Assembly (NCBI GenBank): GCA_900316435.1
Contig: ONCY01000004.1
Coordinates: forward strand, 1-39,205
DNA: 39,205 nt
Direction of reading: 5' to 3'
From: an uncultured Eubacteriales bacterium
Lineage (GTDB): Bacteria; Bacillota; Clostridia; Oscillospirales; Acutalibacteraceae
A program made the position numbers and the translations under genes. This document shows positions 31,370 to 39,205 of this stretch, piece after piece. The notes beneath the pieces are model-generated. The model did not search any database. It was not told the DNA's origin and saw only the letters and a list, made by a program, of their open reading frames with translations. The stretch's first letter is position 1; every line of letters begins with the position of its first letter.

Positions 31370-33022
31370 ATGGATAATCAGTTTGATAATTATTACGGCT
31401 TTAATCCTCAAAAGCCGCTTACCGAAAAAAAGAATGCCGAAGAAGCCGCGCCCGAAGTCTTTAACGGCGAGGAAGCGCTTGATTTTGAGCCACAAAAGCC
31501 GCTCGCGGATAAAGCAGAGCAGGCAGAGCCAAGCGGCGACAGCGGCTTTAACCCTATAAGGCACACCGCGGTTTATTCCGACAACGGCTTTGCGGGCGCG
31601 CCCGAGCCCTCTCAACAGCCGCCACAGCAGCCTCAGCCTCCTATGCCGCCTGTTCAGGGATATTACGCTCAGCCCATGCCTTTTTATCCTCCGCAGCCGC
31701 CCTATCCTCCGGCCGCAGTTCCTCAGGAGCCTGTTTCGTTCAGCGCTCCCGCGGCTGAAAAGCCTAAAACCAACAGGTCGCTTATTGTTGTGATAATTGT
31801 TTTAGGCGTATTGCTTGCGACAAGCCTATTCGGAATTGTGGGCTATACGATTTATCAGACGGACAAAAACAAAAAGAGCGACAATAACACCGACAATCCG
31901 TTCTCGTTCTTTACGGTGCCTGACAACGGAAACGGCGGCTCGGGAGGAAACAAAAACATTCCGTATACCTTCCCGGACACTCCATCAACGACCGCTCCTG
32001 CGGCACACGACGAGAGTGATTTTTCAGATAAAACCGATAAAAACTACAAGGGCATGACGCTCGGCGACAAGCCCGCCGACGCCGAAACAAACAAGAGCTA
32101 CGGCGCCGAATACGCGTTTGGTCAGGCGTCGGATTCGGTCGTTTCGGTGCTTTGCTACAGCGGCAGCGCCGAAAACAGCACAACTCCCGACTCGCAGGGC
32201 AGCGGTATCATCCTGTCCTCTGACGGCTACATCATAACAAATGCTCACGTTATAGGCAACAGCAAGACCGCCTACGCCTTAAAGGTCGTCACCTCGGACG
32301 ACAAGGAATATACGGCAGGCGTTGTGGGCTTTGACTCGCGCACGGATATCGCGCTTTTGAAGCTTGTTGACGCAAAGGGCTTAAAAGCCGCATCCTTCGG
32401 AAACTCCGATCAGATAAAGCTTGGCGAGGATATCATCATCATCGGCAACCCGGGCGGAATTGACTACAAAAACTCAATGACTAAGGGCGTTGTTTCGGCT
32501 ATTAACCGCGACGCTTCAAGCAAGAGCCTTGTAAAATACATTCAGACTGACGCGGCGATAAACCCCGGCAACTCGGGCGGCCCCGCCGTAAATATGTACG
32601 GTCAGGTTATCGGCGTTGCGTCGGCAAAAATCGTCGACGAAAAATACGAGGGAATGGGCTTCTGCATTCCATCGACCCAGGTCAAGGAAATAATCGACAA
32701 GCTGATGAAGAACGGCTATGTCGACGGCAGAGTGAAAATCGGCATTTCAGGTGCCGCAATCACCGCCGCCGAGGCTCAGTACTACGATGTTCCCCAGGGC
32801 ATTCAGGTTCAGACGATCCAGAGCGGCGGCCCCTGCGACAACACCGACTTAACAAAAGGCGATATCATTACAGCTCTTGACGACAACAAAATCACGTCCT
32901 TCTCAGAGATTTATCAGGTACTCGAGAAGCACAGCGACGGCGACAAGGTAAAGCTTAAATTCTACCGTCCCTCCGACGGCGAGAATTACGAAATTGAAAT
33001 AACGCTTCAGGCGGATAAATAA
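31370..33022 (+). CDS. HtrA/DegP-like membrane serine protease with PDZ domain
   Basis: HtrA proteases degrade or refold damaged exported proteins at the membrane outer face. The 550-residue protein has an acidic then Pro/Gln-rich cytoplasmic tail (about 1-140), one membrane helix (about 141-163) and a linker. A trypsin-like domain has His 293 (TNAHVIG), Asp 326 (RTDIALLKL) and Ser 402 (NPGNSGGPAV). It ends in one PDZ domain from about 450 (QGIQVQTIQSGGPCDNTDL, KGDIITALDDNKI). All catalytic residues are present. GGAG precedes the ATG. Confidence 0.95.
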   Translation: MDNQFDNYYGFNPQKPLTEKKNAEEAAPEVFNGEEALDFEPQKPLADKAEQAEPSGDSGFNPIRHTAVYSDNGFAGAPEPSQQPPQQPQPPMPPVQGYYAQPMPFYPPQPPYPPAAVPQEPVSFSAPAAEKPKTNRSLIVVIIVLGVLLATSLFGIVGYTIYQTDKNKKSDNNTDNPFSFFTVPDNGNGGSGGNKNIPYTFPDTPSTTAPAAHDESDFSDKTDKNYKGMTLGDKPADAETNKSYGAEYAFGQASDSVVSVLCYSGSAENSTTPDSQGSGIILSSDGYIITNAHVIGNSKTAYALKVVTSDDKEYTAGVVGFDSRTDIALLKLVDAKGLKAASFGNSDQIKLGEDIIIIGNPGGIDYKNSMTKGVVSAINRDASSKSLVKYIQTDAAINPGNSGGPAVNMYGQVIGVASAKIVDEKYEGMGFCIPSTQVKEIIDKLMKNGYVDGRVKIGISGAAITAAEAQYYDVPQGIQVQTIQSGGPCDNTDLTKGDIITALDDNKITSFSEIYQVLEKHSDGDKVKLKFYRPSDGENYEIEITLQADK

Positions 33023-33029
33023 TAAACGC

Positions 33030-33072
33030 ACACCGGCTCAAAACTCGTAATGAAATTTGAGCCGGTGTTTCT
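33030..33072 (+). terminator. Terminator of the HtrA gene, shares a repeat with 38613-38650
   Basis: CACCGGCTCAAA and TTTGAGCCGGTG pair over 12 bases and are followed by TTTCT. The loop CTCGTAATGAAA is closely repeated at 38613-38650. Confidence 0.75.
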
Positions 33073-33128
33073 GTATAGCGCTTTAGTTATTGATAATTAG
33101 GCATAAGAAAACCGCCCAGCCGTAGCGG

Positions 33129-33473
33129 TTACCATTCTGTTATTTCTATTTCTTCTGCTAATTCATTAAGAGTATGACCCATAATAAATGGTGTATTCAT
33201 TACAGAGTCAATCTCATATACCGTTTGCTCTTCTCCATCAAAGAAAAACAAATATTCATAGCGTTTTTCTTCGTGAATGTAGCACGGGTCTACATTGCCT
33301 TCTTTTCCGCGATACTCAAATCCAAAAAGAGTAACGCAATCATCTATTCTGTTTTTATTTTTTCTGCTTTCATAGTATATCAGCGTTCTCCTCTCTTTCT
33401 TCGTCTTTGAATTCTCTGCTTTTACCGTGAACCTCCAGTTTTGAGCCAGCCACTTTTTATATTTCCACAACAT
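33129..33473 (-). CDS. Short AT-rich gene of unknown function
   Basis: I do not recognise this 114-residue charged, aromatic-rich protein (TLIYYESRKNKNRID, EYLFFFDGEEQTVYEIDSVM, NELAEEIEITEW). It has no signal peptide or membrane helix. Its start lies inside the end of the metallo-hydrolase gene, with GGAG directly before ATG 33473, so it may be translationally coupled to it. Base composition is clearly more AT-rich than that of either neighbour, suggesting later arrival. The size and acidic nature recall small immunity-like proteins, but there is no toxin gene next to it. Confidence 0.55.
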   Translation of the reverse strand: MLWKYKKWLAQNWRFTVKAENSKTKKERRTLIYYESRKNKNRIDDCVTLFGFEYRGKEGNVDPCYIHEEKRYEYLFFFDGEEQTVYEIDSVMNTPFIMGHTLNELAEEIEITEW

Positions 33474-34227
33474 CTCCTGTTGCGAGATGGTTCAGGTTCT
33501 TCATATAGCGCTTCATGTACTCATACTGCGCCGTGCCTGTGCAGTGGCAGGTGTAATATACCGTGCCCGGCGTGTCAAGCCTTTCGGAGTATTCACGAAG
33601 CGTTTTGTCGAGCGGCAGCTTGTTGAAGTGAAATCCGCCGATAAGAACGTCGGGAGTGAACCATTCGGCGATATTTATTATTCCCCTGTGAGAGCAGCCG
33701 CTTATCAGGATTCTTTTGCCGTTCTCCTCAACAAGCAGATAATGCTCGTGGCGGAAGTCATCGGGCATAAGCCTGCCGTCTTGCTTCATATTGAGCCCTA
33801 AGGAGCCTAAATCAACCAGCTTTTCGCGCTCGGCGCAGTCGTAGAGCGTCAGCCCGTCCGCTATTTTTGTTACGCCGCTTGTAAAAACAAGCCTCGGGCT
33901 GTCCATGAGGGATTTGTCAAGCCCTATGTACTTTTCGCCGTTGTAGTGCTCCTCAAAGGCGTGGCGGTTTATATATACGGGCGCTGTGCCGTTCAGGCTC
34001 AGAAAAGCCGCAAGCCCGCCGCCGTGGTCATAGTGACCGTGTGACAGCACGGCTGTATCAACTCGGCTCAGGTCAACTCCGAGAGCTTTGGCGTTTTCGG
34101 CAAACAGCTCGGTTTGCCCCGTGTCGAATAAAACGGCGTGTCCGTTTGTTTCAATATACAGGCTCAGGCCGTGCTCAACGGGCAGGTTCTTGCAGGTTGT
34201 GTTTTCGGTTAAAACTGTTATTTTCAT
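33457..34227 (-). CDS. Metallo-beta-lactamase-fold hydrolase
   Basis: The 256-residue protein has the metal motif VLSHGHYDHGGGLAAF (HxHxDH), an N-terminal VLFDTGQTELFAENA, SGCSHRGIINIAEW as the next metal His, and a late GGFHFNKL and CHCTG. It belongs to the group that includes pterin-related phosphate synthases of methanogens and bacterial relatives whose substrates are mostly unknown. Residues for two metals look intact. GGAG precedes ATG 34227. Substrate cannot be read from sequence. Confidence 0.88.
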   Translation of the reverse strand: MKITVLTENTTCKNLPVEHGLSLYIETNGHAVLFDTGQTELFAENAKALGVDLSRVDTAVLSHGHYDHGGGLAAFLSLNGTAPVYINRHAFEEHYNGEKYIGLDKSLMDSPRLVFTSGVTKIADGLTLYDCAEREKLVDLGSLGLNMKQDGRLMPDDFRHEHYLLVEENGKRILISGCSHRGIINIAEWFTPDVLIGGFHFNKLPLDKTLREYSERLDTPGTVYYTCHCTGTAQYEYMKRYMKNLNHLATGDVVEI

Positions 34228-34335
34228 TGTATTTCTCCGTTTTCCTCACTTAATTACAGATTATAACATCATAATTAAAAAAATTCAAATTATGTCGAAA
34301 AACTGCAAAATACAGTAGATTTCTGACAAAATCCG

Positions 34336-34344
34336 TGATATAAT
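34336..34344 (+). promoter_or_regulatory. Extended -10 promoter of the second dockerin gene
   Basis: TGATATAAT is a TGn-extended -10 about 22 bases upstream of ATG 34366; no clear -35. Confidence 0.45.
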
Positions 34345-34365
34345 CATAAAAAAGGGGGTGGAGAA

Positions 34366-35553
34366 ATGTTTAAGCGCGTTTTATCGTGTTTGACGGTTCT
34401 CGCCCTGCTTGTTGTCTCTGCGCAATTCGTGCGCGCGGATGACAGCGTAAAATTTGATGAACTGAAAGCGTGCAGGAGGGTTTTTGCGTACAGCGGGAAC
34501 TCTTCCGCTTATTTTTACGGGTTTTACGATAAAACTATCTGCTCGGCGAGGGCTGTCCCAAACGCTTCTGTGCAATGGGCAACCGTTCCGGGCGCGGTAT
34601 TGGCAGTTTGTCACGATGAAGAAAACCTCTGCGCTTTATATAAAACAGGGTACGAAAGCTACGGCGCGGCTAAGCTTAACATAAACAGCGGCAGGCTGAC
34701 TTACCGCGAAATCGTCAGCGGCAAAAGCATTATGTTTTCGTCGATAGCCGCGGCTGACGGCGAAGTGTTTTTGATTATAGTTGAAAACGGAGTTTCGTAT
34801 GTTTCGGGATTTGCACAAAACGGAACGTATAATTACCGCTTTGATTCCGATATAAGGCAGCTTTTTGTAAACGACAGCCGCGCGTACGCGCTTACCAATG
34901 ACAAAAGGGTTTACAGGCTGTCAAAGGGCGGAAAATCTTACTGCTGCCAAATACCCGATGACGGCAAGGTAACGGACGCGGGGCGCGGATATGTTTATAC
35001 TCAGGGACTGACGCTCGTAAGCTTATCGGGCGGTGCTGAGTATGTGGGTTCAAAGCTCGCGTTAAAGCTTAACGGAAGCATTATCAAGAGCGACAGCGAT
35101 ATGCTTATTGCCGCGGCAGGCGGCAGGTACGCTGCGCTCAATAATGATTACTCATGCGTGATTAAAAGTATTGCGGAAAAATCGGATGGCTCGGGCTACT
35201 CTGCACCTTCGACGCTTGCCGATATAATTGTCTGCGCTCAGGGGACGACCGTAAGAGAGCTTAAGGATAAATACCCGAATATCAGTCTGCGCGGAAGTGA
35301 TAATTGTGAGCTGGCATCGGGAAAGCTCAGGACAGGCGACAGGGCAGTTTTGGGCGGCAAAACACATGAAATCGCCGTGTTGGGCGACGTTGACGGCACT
35401 TCGACAGTGACGAATAAGGACGTGCGGACGCTGATGAAAAGCATGATTGACAGTGTAAGTCTTTCCGCGTGTGAAAGAAAAGCCGCCGATATGAACGCTG
35501 ACGGAGCTGTTGACAACCGCGACCTTGTTCTGCTTGCGCGCGCAACTTCATAG
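34366..35553 (+). CDS. Secreted dockerin protein with repeat-rich domain
   Basis: The 395-residue protein has a signal peptide (about 1-24). A region of short beta repeats follows (about 30-290: SVQWATVPGAVLAVCHDEEN, FSSIAAADGEVFLIIVENG, YALTNDKRVYRLSKGG) and suggests a beta-propeller. Then comes a segment common before dockerins in Ruminococcus (TTVRELKDKYPNI, AVLGGKTHEIAVLGDV), and a C-terminal dockerin (LGDVDGTSTVTNKDVRTLMK, ADMNADGAVDNRDLVLLAR). The first calcium loop departs from consensus (DVDGTSTVT). No catalytic motif was recognised. GGGGGTGG lies upstream of the ATG. Confidence 0.82.
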   Translation: MFKRVLSCLTVLALLVVSAQFVRADDSVKFDELKACRRVFAYSGNSSAYFYGFYDKTICSARAVPNASVQWATVPGAVLAVCHDEENLCALYKTGYESYGAAKLNINSGRLTYREIVSGKSIMFSSIAAADGEVFLIIVENGVSYVSGFAQNGTYNYRFDSDIRQLFVNDSRAYALTNDKRVYRLSKGGKSYCCQIPDDGKVTDAGRGYVYTQGLTLVSLSGGAEYVGSKLALKLNGSIIKSDSDMLIAAAGGRYAALNNDYSCVIKSIAEKSDGSGYSAPSTLADIIVCAQGTTVRELKDKYPNISLRGSDNCELASGKLRTGDRAVLGGKTHEIAVLGDVDGTSTVTNKDVRTLMKSMIDSVSLSACERKAADMNADGAVDNRDLVLLARATS

Positions 35554-35595
35554 AATAGTACAGGCGCACATATATTATTAAGACGGAGCGATAAA

Positions 35596-36414
35596 ATGTC
35601 TGACAAAGCCGTATTGACAGAGTACAGTCTGTCGGTTCCAAAAATAAAAACGCCGCTTGACTTGGTGCTGGTTTCGGATATTCACGAGCGGAAAAGCGAC
35701 GATATTCTTGACCTGCTTAAAAAATCAAAGCCAGATTTGATCCTGATAGCGGGGGATACCTTTGAGCGTTATTACGACGAAGAAAGCGAAACAAAACCGA
35801 AAAAGAATCCTTTTCTAAGCGCCGTAAAAGGGACGGCTTATTACGCCAATTATTTGCTCATGCGGGTTTTCAGCAAAAATAACCGCGCCGATACAGCGGC
35901 GACATACCGCTTTTTGACAGAGGCGTCAAAGTTTGCGCCTGTGTTTATCAGCTTGGGAAATCACGATAAAAAGCTGAGCGAGGACGACCTTGCAATGCTG
36001 CGCGGCAACGGTATATTTTTGCTGGACAACGCCGACGTACGCGCAACTGTCGGCGGCATTGATATTAATTTAGGCGGTCTGTCATATACTCCCGATGAAA
36101 GCTGGCTTGAGGAGTTTTCAAAAAAGCAGGGCTTTAAGCTGTTGCTGTGCCATGCGCCCGAATATTTCGATGAAATGATTGAAGAAAAGAATATAGACCT
36201 TACGCTTGCGGGACATAATCACGGGGGACAGTTTAAGCTGTTCGGAAAGGGCGTGCTGTCGTCAAGGAGCGGATTCTTCCCGAAATACGACAGCGGAGTT
36301 TTCCATAACCGAATGGTGGTATCGGCGGGCTGCTCAAATACAATCGCTCTGCCGCGCTGGGGAAATCCGAGAGAACTGGTAATAATACATCTTAAACCGA
36401 AAAAGGAGCCGTGA
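35596..36414 (+). CDS. Metallophosphoesterase
   Basis: A 272-residue calcineurin-like phosphoesterase. Five motifs are visible: LVSDIHERKSDD, LIAGDTFERY, SLGNHDKK, LLCHAPEYFD and LTLAGHNHGGQFK. These give the two-metal site. Many relatives act on lipids or nucleotides at the membrane, but the substrate cannot be told. There is no clear anchor segment. It lies 42 bases after the dockerin gene and may be cotranscribed. GGAGCG precedes the ATG. Its stop codon sits in the loop of the terminator. Confidence 0.93.
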   Translation: MSDKAVLTEYSLSVPKIKTPLDLVLVSDIHERKSDDILDLLKKSKPDLILIAGDTFERYYDEESETKPKKNPFLSAVKGTAYYANYLLMRVFSKNNRADTAATYRFLTEASKFAPVFISLGNHDKKLSEDDLAMLRGNGIFLLDNADVRATVGGIDINLGGLSYTPDESWLEEFSKKQGFKLLLCHAPEYFDEMIEEKNIDLTLAGHNHGGQFKLFGKGVLSSRSGFFPKYDSGVFHNRMVVSAGCSNTIALPRWGNPRELVIIHLKPKKEP

Positions 36415-36425
36415 GGCTCCTTTTT
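36400..36425. terminator. Bidirectional terminator shared by two convergent genes
   Basis: AAAAAGGAGCC and GGCTCCTTTTT pair over 11 bases around GTGA. The loop includes the TGA stop of the plus gene, and the T-run touches the TCA (TGA) stop of the minus gene. Confidence 0.9.
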
Positions 36426-36880
36426 CAAACCGATATTATTGTATTTAACAGAGCTTTACAGCCTTCTGTAACGTCTTTGTATGTCGCGTCAAAATCGCCC
36501 GTGTACCAGGGATCGGCAACGCTGCGCGGATGATCGGTAAAATCGAGCAGCATTGAAACCTTGCCTTGCGGGTCGATGTCGATGATGCGCATAATGTTGC
36601 GCACGTTCATGGAATCCATAGCTATAATATAATCGTATTTATCGTAGTCGCTTTTCGTCATCTGAACAGCGGTTTTTCCGCTGCATGTAATTCCGTGTTG
36701 AGCGAGCATTCGGCGCGCGGGCGGATATACGGGGTTGCCCAGCTCCTCGCGGCTGGTGGCGGCGGATTCAATAATAAAATCGCGCTCAATTTTTTGCTCC
36801 TTTACAAGGCGCTTCATCACAAACTCAGCCATGGGGCTGCGGCATATATTGCCATGGCATACAAACAGTATTTTTATCAT
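36425..36880 (-). CDS. Low-molecular-weight protein tyrosine phosphatase
   Basis: The 151-residue product has the P-loop LFVCHGNICRSPMAEFV (CX5R near residues 8-14) and the general-acid Asp in VADPWYTGDFDATY. Length is typical. Such enzymes act on phosphotyrosine in polysaccharide regulation or on arginine phosphate. Here there is no kinase next door to say which. ATG 36880 is clear. Confidence 0.95.
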   Translation of the reverse strand: MIKILFVCHGNICRSPMAEFVMKRLVKEQKIERDFIIESAATSREELGNPVYPPARRMLAQHGITCSGKTAVQMTKSDYDKYDYIIAMDSMNVRNIMRIIDIDPQGKVSMLLDFTDHPRSVADPWYTGDFDATYKDVTEGCKALLNTIISV

Positions 36881-36908
36881 AGGCAGTTCTCCGATTTATG
36901 CTTTCAAC

Positions 36909-38342
36909 TCAGGCGTTGAGGTGCATTACGTTAATGAGCAGCAGGCCGCTTAAGCCGTAGTAGGTCACAACCGCTACAAGGTCGTTTATGGTGGTGATAA
37001 GAGGACCCGACGCAACCGCAGGGTCTACCTTTATTCTTTTGAAAAACAGCGGAATCAGCGTGCCTACCATGCTTGAAATTGCCATAGCAAGCAGCAGCGA
37101 AACGCCGATACAGCCCGAAACCGAAAAGGCAAAAACTGCGTCTTTGCTTTTTATAAGCCAGATGAATAAGCCGACAAATATTACGGAAATCACTCCGAGA
37201 ATTATGCCGTTGAAAAAGCCGACGCGGGCTTCTTTGACTACCAAATGCATTTTTTGCCCGAAGGTCAGGTTTTCGTCGGTCAGCACGCGGATTGTAACAG
37301 CCAGCGACTGGGTGCCTACGTTACCTGCCATGTCGAGGATCAGCGACTGGAACGCCATTATCATTGTAAGCTGCGATACCACGCTTTCAAACACGCCGAC
37401 AACCGAGGAAACGACCATGCCCAGCCCGAGCAGGATAAAAAGCCACGGAAGGCGCTTTTTCATGCTGCGCAGCAAAGGCTCCTTTAAGTCCTCCTCGGCA
37501 ATAAGACCTGCCAGCTTTGCGTAGTCCTCGCCCATTTCCTCGTCTACGACTTCAACAATGCTCTGGGAAGTTATTATTCCCAAAAAGCGGTTGCCGTTAT
37601 CCAGCACGGGGATAAACGCCTCTGAATAATCCTTCAAATCCTCAAGACAGTCGTCAATGCTCTCGTGAGCGTAAACGTAGGGGAATGAGGTGAGGATAAG
37701 GTCGTCAAGCGGAACCGTCTTTTTGGCGGTCAGCAAGTCGCGCAGCTCGATAGCGCCGTAGAATTCGTCGTCCTCGTCAATTACAAAAACGGTTGCTATG
37801 TTGTCGTTTTCCTTTGCCTGGCTCACAAGCTCCGCCATCGCCTCGGGAACGCTCAGGTTTTCGCGGATAACGATACAGTCGGTGGTCATTTTGCTGCCGA
37901 TCTCATCCGCGTCAAATGAGGCGAGCAGACGCACGTCACGGCGGACGTCGGCAGGCAAAGCCTCGATAATAAGCTCGCGCTTTTGCTTTTCAATTGTGTG
38001 AAGAATATTAGCGGCGGTGTCGGTGTCAAGCTCCTCTACAACATCTGCCGCCTTTTTTACGTCAAGCTCGCTGAAAAACTCCGCGGCTTTTTCTTCCTCC
38101 AGATGTTCAAGAGCTTCAGCCAGCATGGACGGCGAACAAATTCGGCAAAGCTTTTTGCGCTCCTGAAGCGTAAGGGAGTCGATTGCCTGAGCTATGTCGC
38201 TGCCGTGGTAGTCCTCTAACTTGTTTTGCGCAGCCTTAGGCGATGATTTGCTGCGTATTACGCTGATGATCTCGCTTTCGTAGTCGGGCCTTACTGCCGC
38301 GGCTTCTTTATCAGCGGTTACTGTTATGTTTTCATTTATCAT
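36909..38342 (-). CDS. mgtE: Magnesium transporter MgtE
   Basis: MgtE is a magnesium channel gated by internal magnesium. The 477-residue product has the N-terminal superhelical domain (about 25-150, with AADVVEELDTDTAANILHTI), two CBS domains (about 150-280), and a plug helix. Five membrane helices follow, with NVGTQSLAVTIR and the pore region LITTINDLVAVVTYYGLSG. AGGAGGG lies upstream of ATG 38342. It follows a long structured leader with a terminator, so expression is probably attenuated. Confidence 0.96.
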   Translation of the reverse strand: MINENITVTADKEAAAVRPDYESEIISVIRSKSSPKAAQNKLEDYHGSDIAQAIDSLTLQERKKLCRICSPSMLAEALEHLEEEKAAEFFSELDVKKAADVVEELDTDTAANILHTIEKQKRELIIEALPADVRRDVRLLASFDADEIGSKMTTDCIVIRENLSVPEAMAELVSQAKENDNIATVFVIDEDDEFYGAIELRDLLTAKKTVPLDDLILTSFPYVYAHESIDDCLEDLKDYSEAFIPVLDNGNRFLGIITSQSIVEVVDEEMGEDYAKLAGLIAEEDLKEPLLRSMKKRLPWLFILLGLGMVVSSVVGVFESVVSQLTMIMAFQSLILDMAGNVGTQSLAVTIRVLTDENLTFGQKMHLVVKEARVGFFNGIILGVISVIFVGLFIWLIKSKDAVFAFSVSGCIGVSLLLAMAISSMVGTLIPLFFKRIKVDPAVASGPLITTINDLVAVVTYYGLSGLLLINVMHLNA

Positions 38343-38567
38343 GTAAATCCCTCCTAAACAGATAATATCTCGGATAGAAAGGGGCTTATAAGGCGCAAAA
38401 AGCCCCTGAGTGACATCACACAGGGGCAGACAGCGCTAAATCAGGGCGTGAGAACGCAACGCACGGCAAAGCCTTGCCTGCTCGCGCTTACAAAAATATG
38501 CTGTCTGCGCCCGCCGGGCCCGTAACTATCGCCGTTTGTCACATATCTCACCTCACTTGCTTTATAT
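38343..38567 (-). ncRNA. Structured mgtE leader, candidate riboswitch
   Basis: From the promoter at 38575-38603 the leader runs about 225 bases to mgtE. GCAGACAGC (38500-38508) pairs with GCTGTCTGC (38426-38434), enclosing an inner hairpin around GGCAA/TTGCC. Directly after comes a terminator: GCCCCTG/CAGGGGC with T5 (38397-38427). The outer stem can extend, after a C-C mismatch, into the CCC of the terminator arm, which would act as an antiterminator. The 5-prime part carries GTGAGGTGAGA. I do not see the conserved core of the M-box magnesium riboswitch. The sensed ligand is unknown; magnesium is a guess from the gene. Confidence 0.6.
38397..38427 (-). terminator. Terminator in the mgtE leader
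   Basis: GCCCCTG and CAGGGGC pair, with an inner TGA/TCA pairing, and are followed by five T on the minus strand. Confidence 0.8.
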
Positions 38568-38574
38568 TAATAAT

Positions 38575-38603
38575 AGTATATCACACCGGATTGTGTAAGT
38601 CAA
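38575..38603 (-). promoter_or_regulatory. Promoter of mgtE
   Basis: TTGACT, exactly 17 bases, TATACT on the minus strand. Confidence 0.85.
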
Positions 38604-38612
38604 TTAAAAAAA

Positions 38613-38650
38613 GGACGGCTCAAAACTCGGAATGAGATTTTGAGCCGGTC
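38613..38650 (-). terminator. Terminator of the heptad-repeat protein gene; dispersed repeat copy
   Basis: On the minus strand GGACCGGCTCAAAA and TTTTGAGCCGTCC pair and are followed by seven T. The arms and loop closely match 33033-33065 on the same strand. Confidence 0.8.
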
Positions 38651-38666
38651 CATGAAAGGTCGTTTG

Positions 38667-39203
38667 TTATTTCTTTTTGTCGCTTGCTTTTTCGGGGCTT
38701 ATGGATTCGGTCTTGAAGATGAAGTCAACCTTGCCGTCCATATCGTCGGAAACGCCGCTGAAGGACTTGTAATTTTTTGATACCGAAATAAGAGCCTTGA
38801 ATCTGTCGGCCAGTCCCTTTACATCGCCGTTGACCGCTTTTACAATTGCGTCGGCGCCTTCTTTTTTGAACTTCTGCATGCCTTCATCAAGTTTCTGAGA
38901 GCCGTTATTAAGCTGGGTTATACCGCTGATAAGCGAGCCCGCTCCGTTTTTGAGTGATGTAATACCGTTAAAGAGCTGTGTGGCTCCCGAGTGCAATCTG
39001 CTTGCGCCTGCTTTAAGCTGAGACGAGCCTGCTTTAAGCTGAGACGAACCGTTCTTTAAGTCGGAGGTGCCGCTTTTTATCTGACCGGTTCCGGCTTTAA
39101 TCTCACCGGCTCCGCCGGCAAGGTTTGCTGAGCCGTTCTTTAGCAGAACTGTGTTGTTGAAAATTTCCAAAGCTCCGCTGTTTGCTTTGTCAACGCCGTT
39201 GGT
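38667..39203 (-). CDS. C-terminal part of an MMPL- or YhgE/Pip-like membrane protein (start outside window)
   Basis: The frame is open to the window edge. About 179 residues are seen, mostly seven-residue repeats of the form LKxGxxQLxxG (such as SSQLKAGSSQLKAGASRLHS) predicted to form long helices. Then FKKEGADAIVKAVNGDVKG, YKSFSGVSDDMDGKVDFIFK and a Lys tail follow. This is typical of the end of large MMPL/RND or YhgE/Pip proteins of Clostridia. Membrane segments would be upstream, out of view. It is not a complete gene. The repeat-bearing terminator lies just after the stop. Confidence 0.7.
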   Translation of the reverse strand, partial: TNGVDKANSGALEIFNNTVLLKNGSANLAGGAGEIKAGTGQIKSGTSDLKNGSSQLKAGSSQLKAGASRLHSGATQLFNGITSLKNGAGSLISGITQLNNGSQKLDEGMQKFKKEGADAIVKAVNGDVKGLADRFKALISVSKNYKSFSGVSDDMDGKVDFIFKTESISPEKASDKKK

Positions 39204-39205
39204 AT

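Noticed and set aside
38343-38567. Standard M-box magnesium riboswitch
   Set aside because: The conserved GGTGAGGCTCCT and GCTACTGCCC parts were not found on the minus strand.
39000-39120. Tandem DNA repeat array
   Set aside because: It is the coding reflection of protein heptad repeats, with variable codons.

Overview
The window looks like a chromosomal segment of a Gram-positive anaerobe of the class Clostridia, most likely a Ruminococcus-like member of the Oscillospiraceae. Three things point there. The Firmicutes order glmU-like / prs / pth / mfd is present. Central metabolism includes pyruvate phosphate dikinase and a class II aldolase. Two secreted proteins end in type I dockerin modules. 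Base composition is close to balanced, and most genes have strong AGGAGG-type ribosome sites.

Layout. Positions 1-4868 (minus strand) hold mfd (cut by the window edge), pth, prs and a GlmU-like uridylyltransferase without its acetyltransferase half. Positions 5190-7817 (plus) hold ppdK. Positions 8032-14031 (minus) hold a cell-envelope block: an FN3/YkuD L,D-transpeptidase with its own promoter, then the nadA-mnmA pair followed by a YkuD-like protein whose catalytic Cys is Asp, a membrane-anchored protein of unknown function, and a zinc-ribbon signal-peptidase-like protein whose catalytic Lys is Arg. Positions 14375-17205 (plus) hold an 87-residue SPKTG-type surface protein, a class B sortase and an LCP ligase.

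Positions 17242-28508 hold the most unusual region. A minus-strand regulator-like gene diverges from a roughly 10.5 kb plus-strand phage structural operon with PBSX-like order: small and large terminase, portal, protease/scaffold, decoration protein, capsid, connector, stopper, tail terminator, a possible tube protein, a 44-residue ORF, a LysM tail protein, hub, spike, gp25, gpJ and gpI. No tape measure, sheath, tail fibre, holin, endolysin, integrase or replication gene is present in or beside it. Genes overlap, composition matches the host, and no att repeats or tRNA were seen. It reads as a head plus baseplate cassette, and is the best candidate here for an undescribed domesticated particle or gene-transfer-agent-like system.

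Positions 28723-39205 hold a leucine-rich-repeat/dockerin protein, an IS200-like element with a damaged HUH motif, fba, an HtrA protease, a short AT-rich unknown gene, a metallo-beta-lactamase-fold protein, a second dockerin protein, a metallophosphoesterase, a low-molecular-weight phosphatase, mgtE behind a long structured leader with a terminator, and the end of a heptad-repeat membrane protein cut by the window. Several hairpin-forming dispersed repeats lie between genes.

All calls come from reading the sequence without database searches. Family names rest on recognised motifs.
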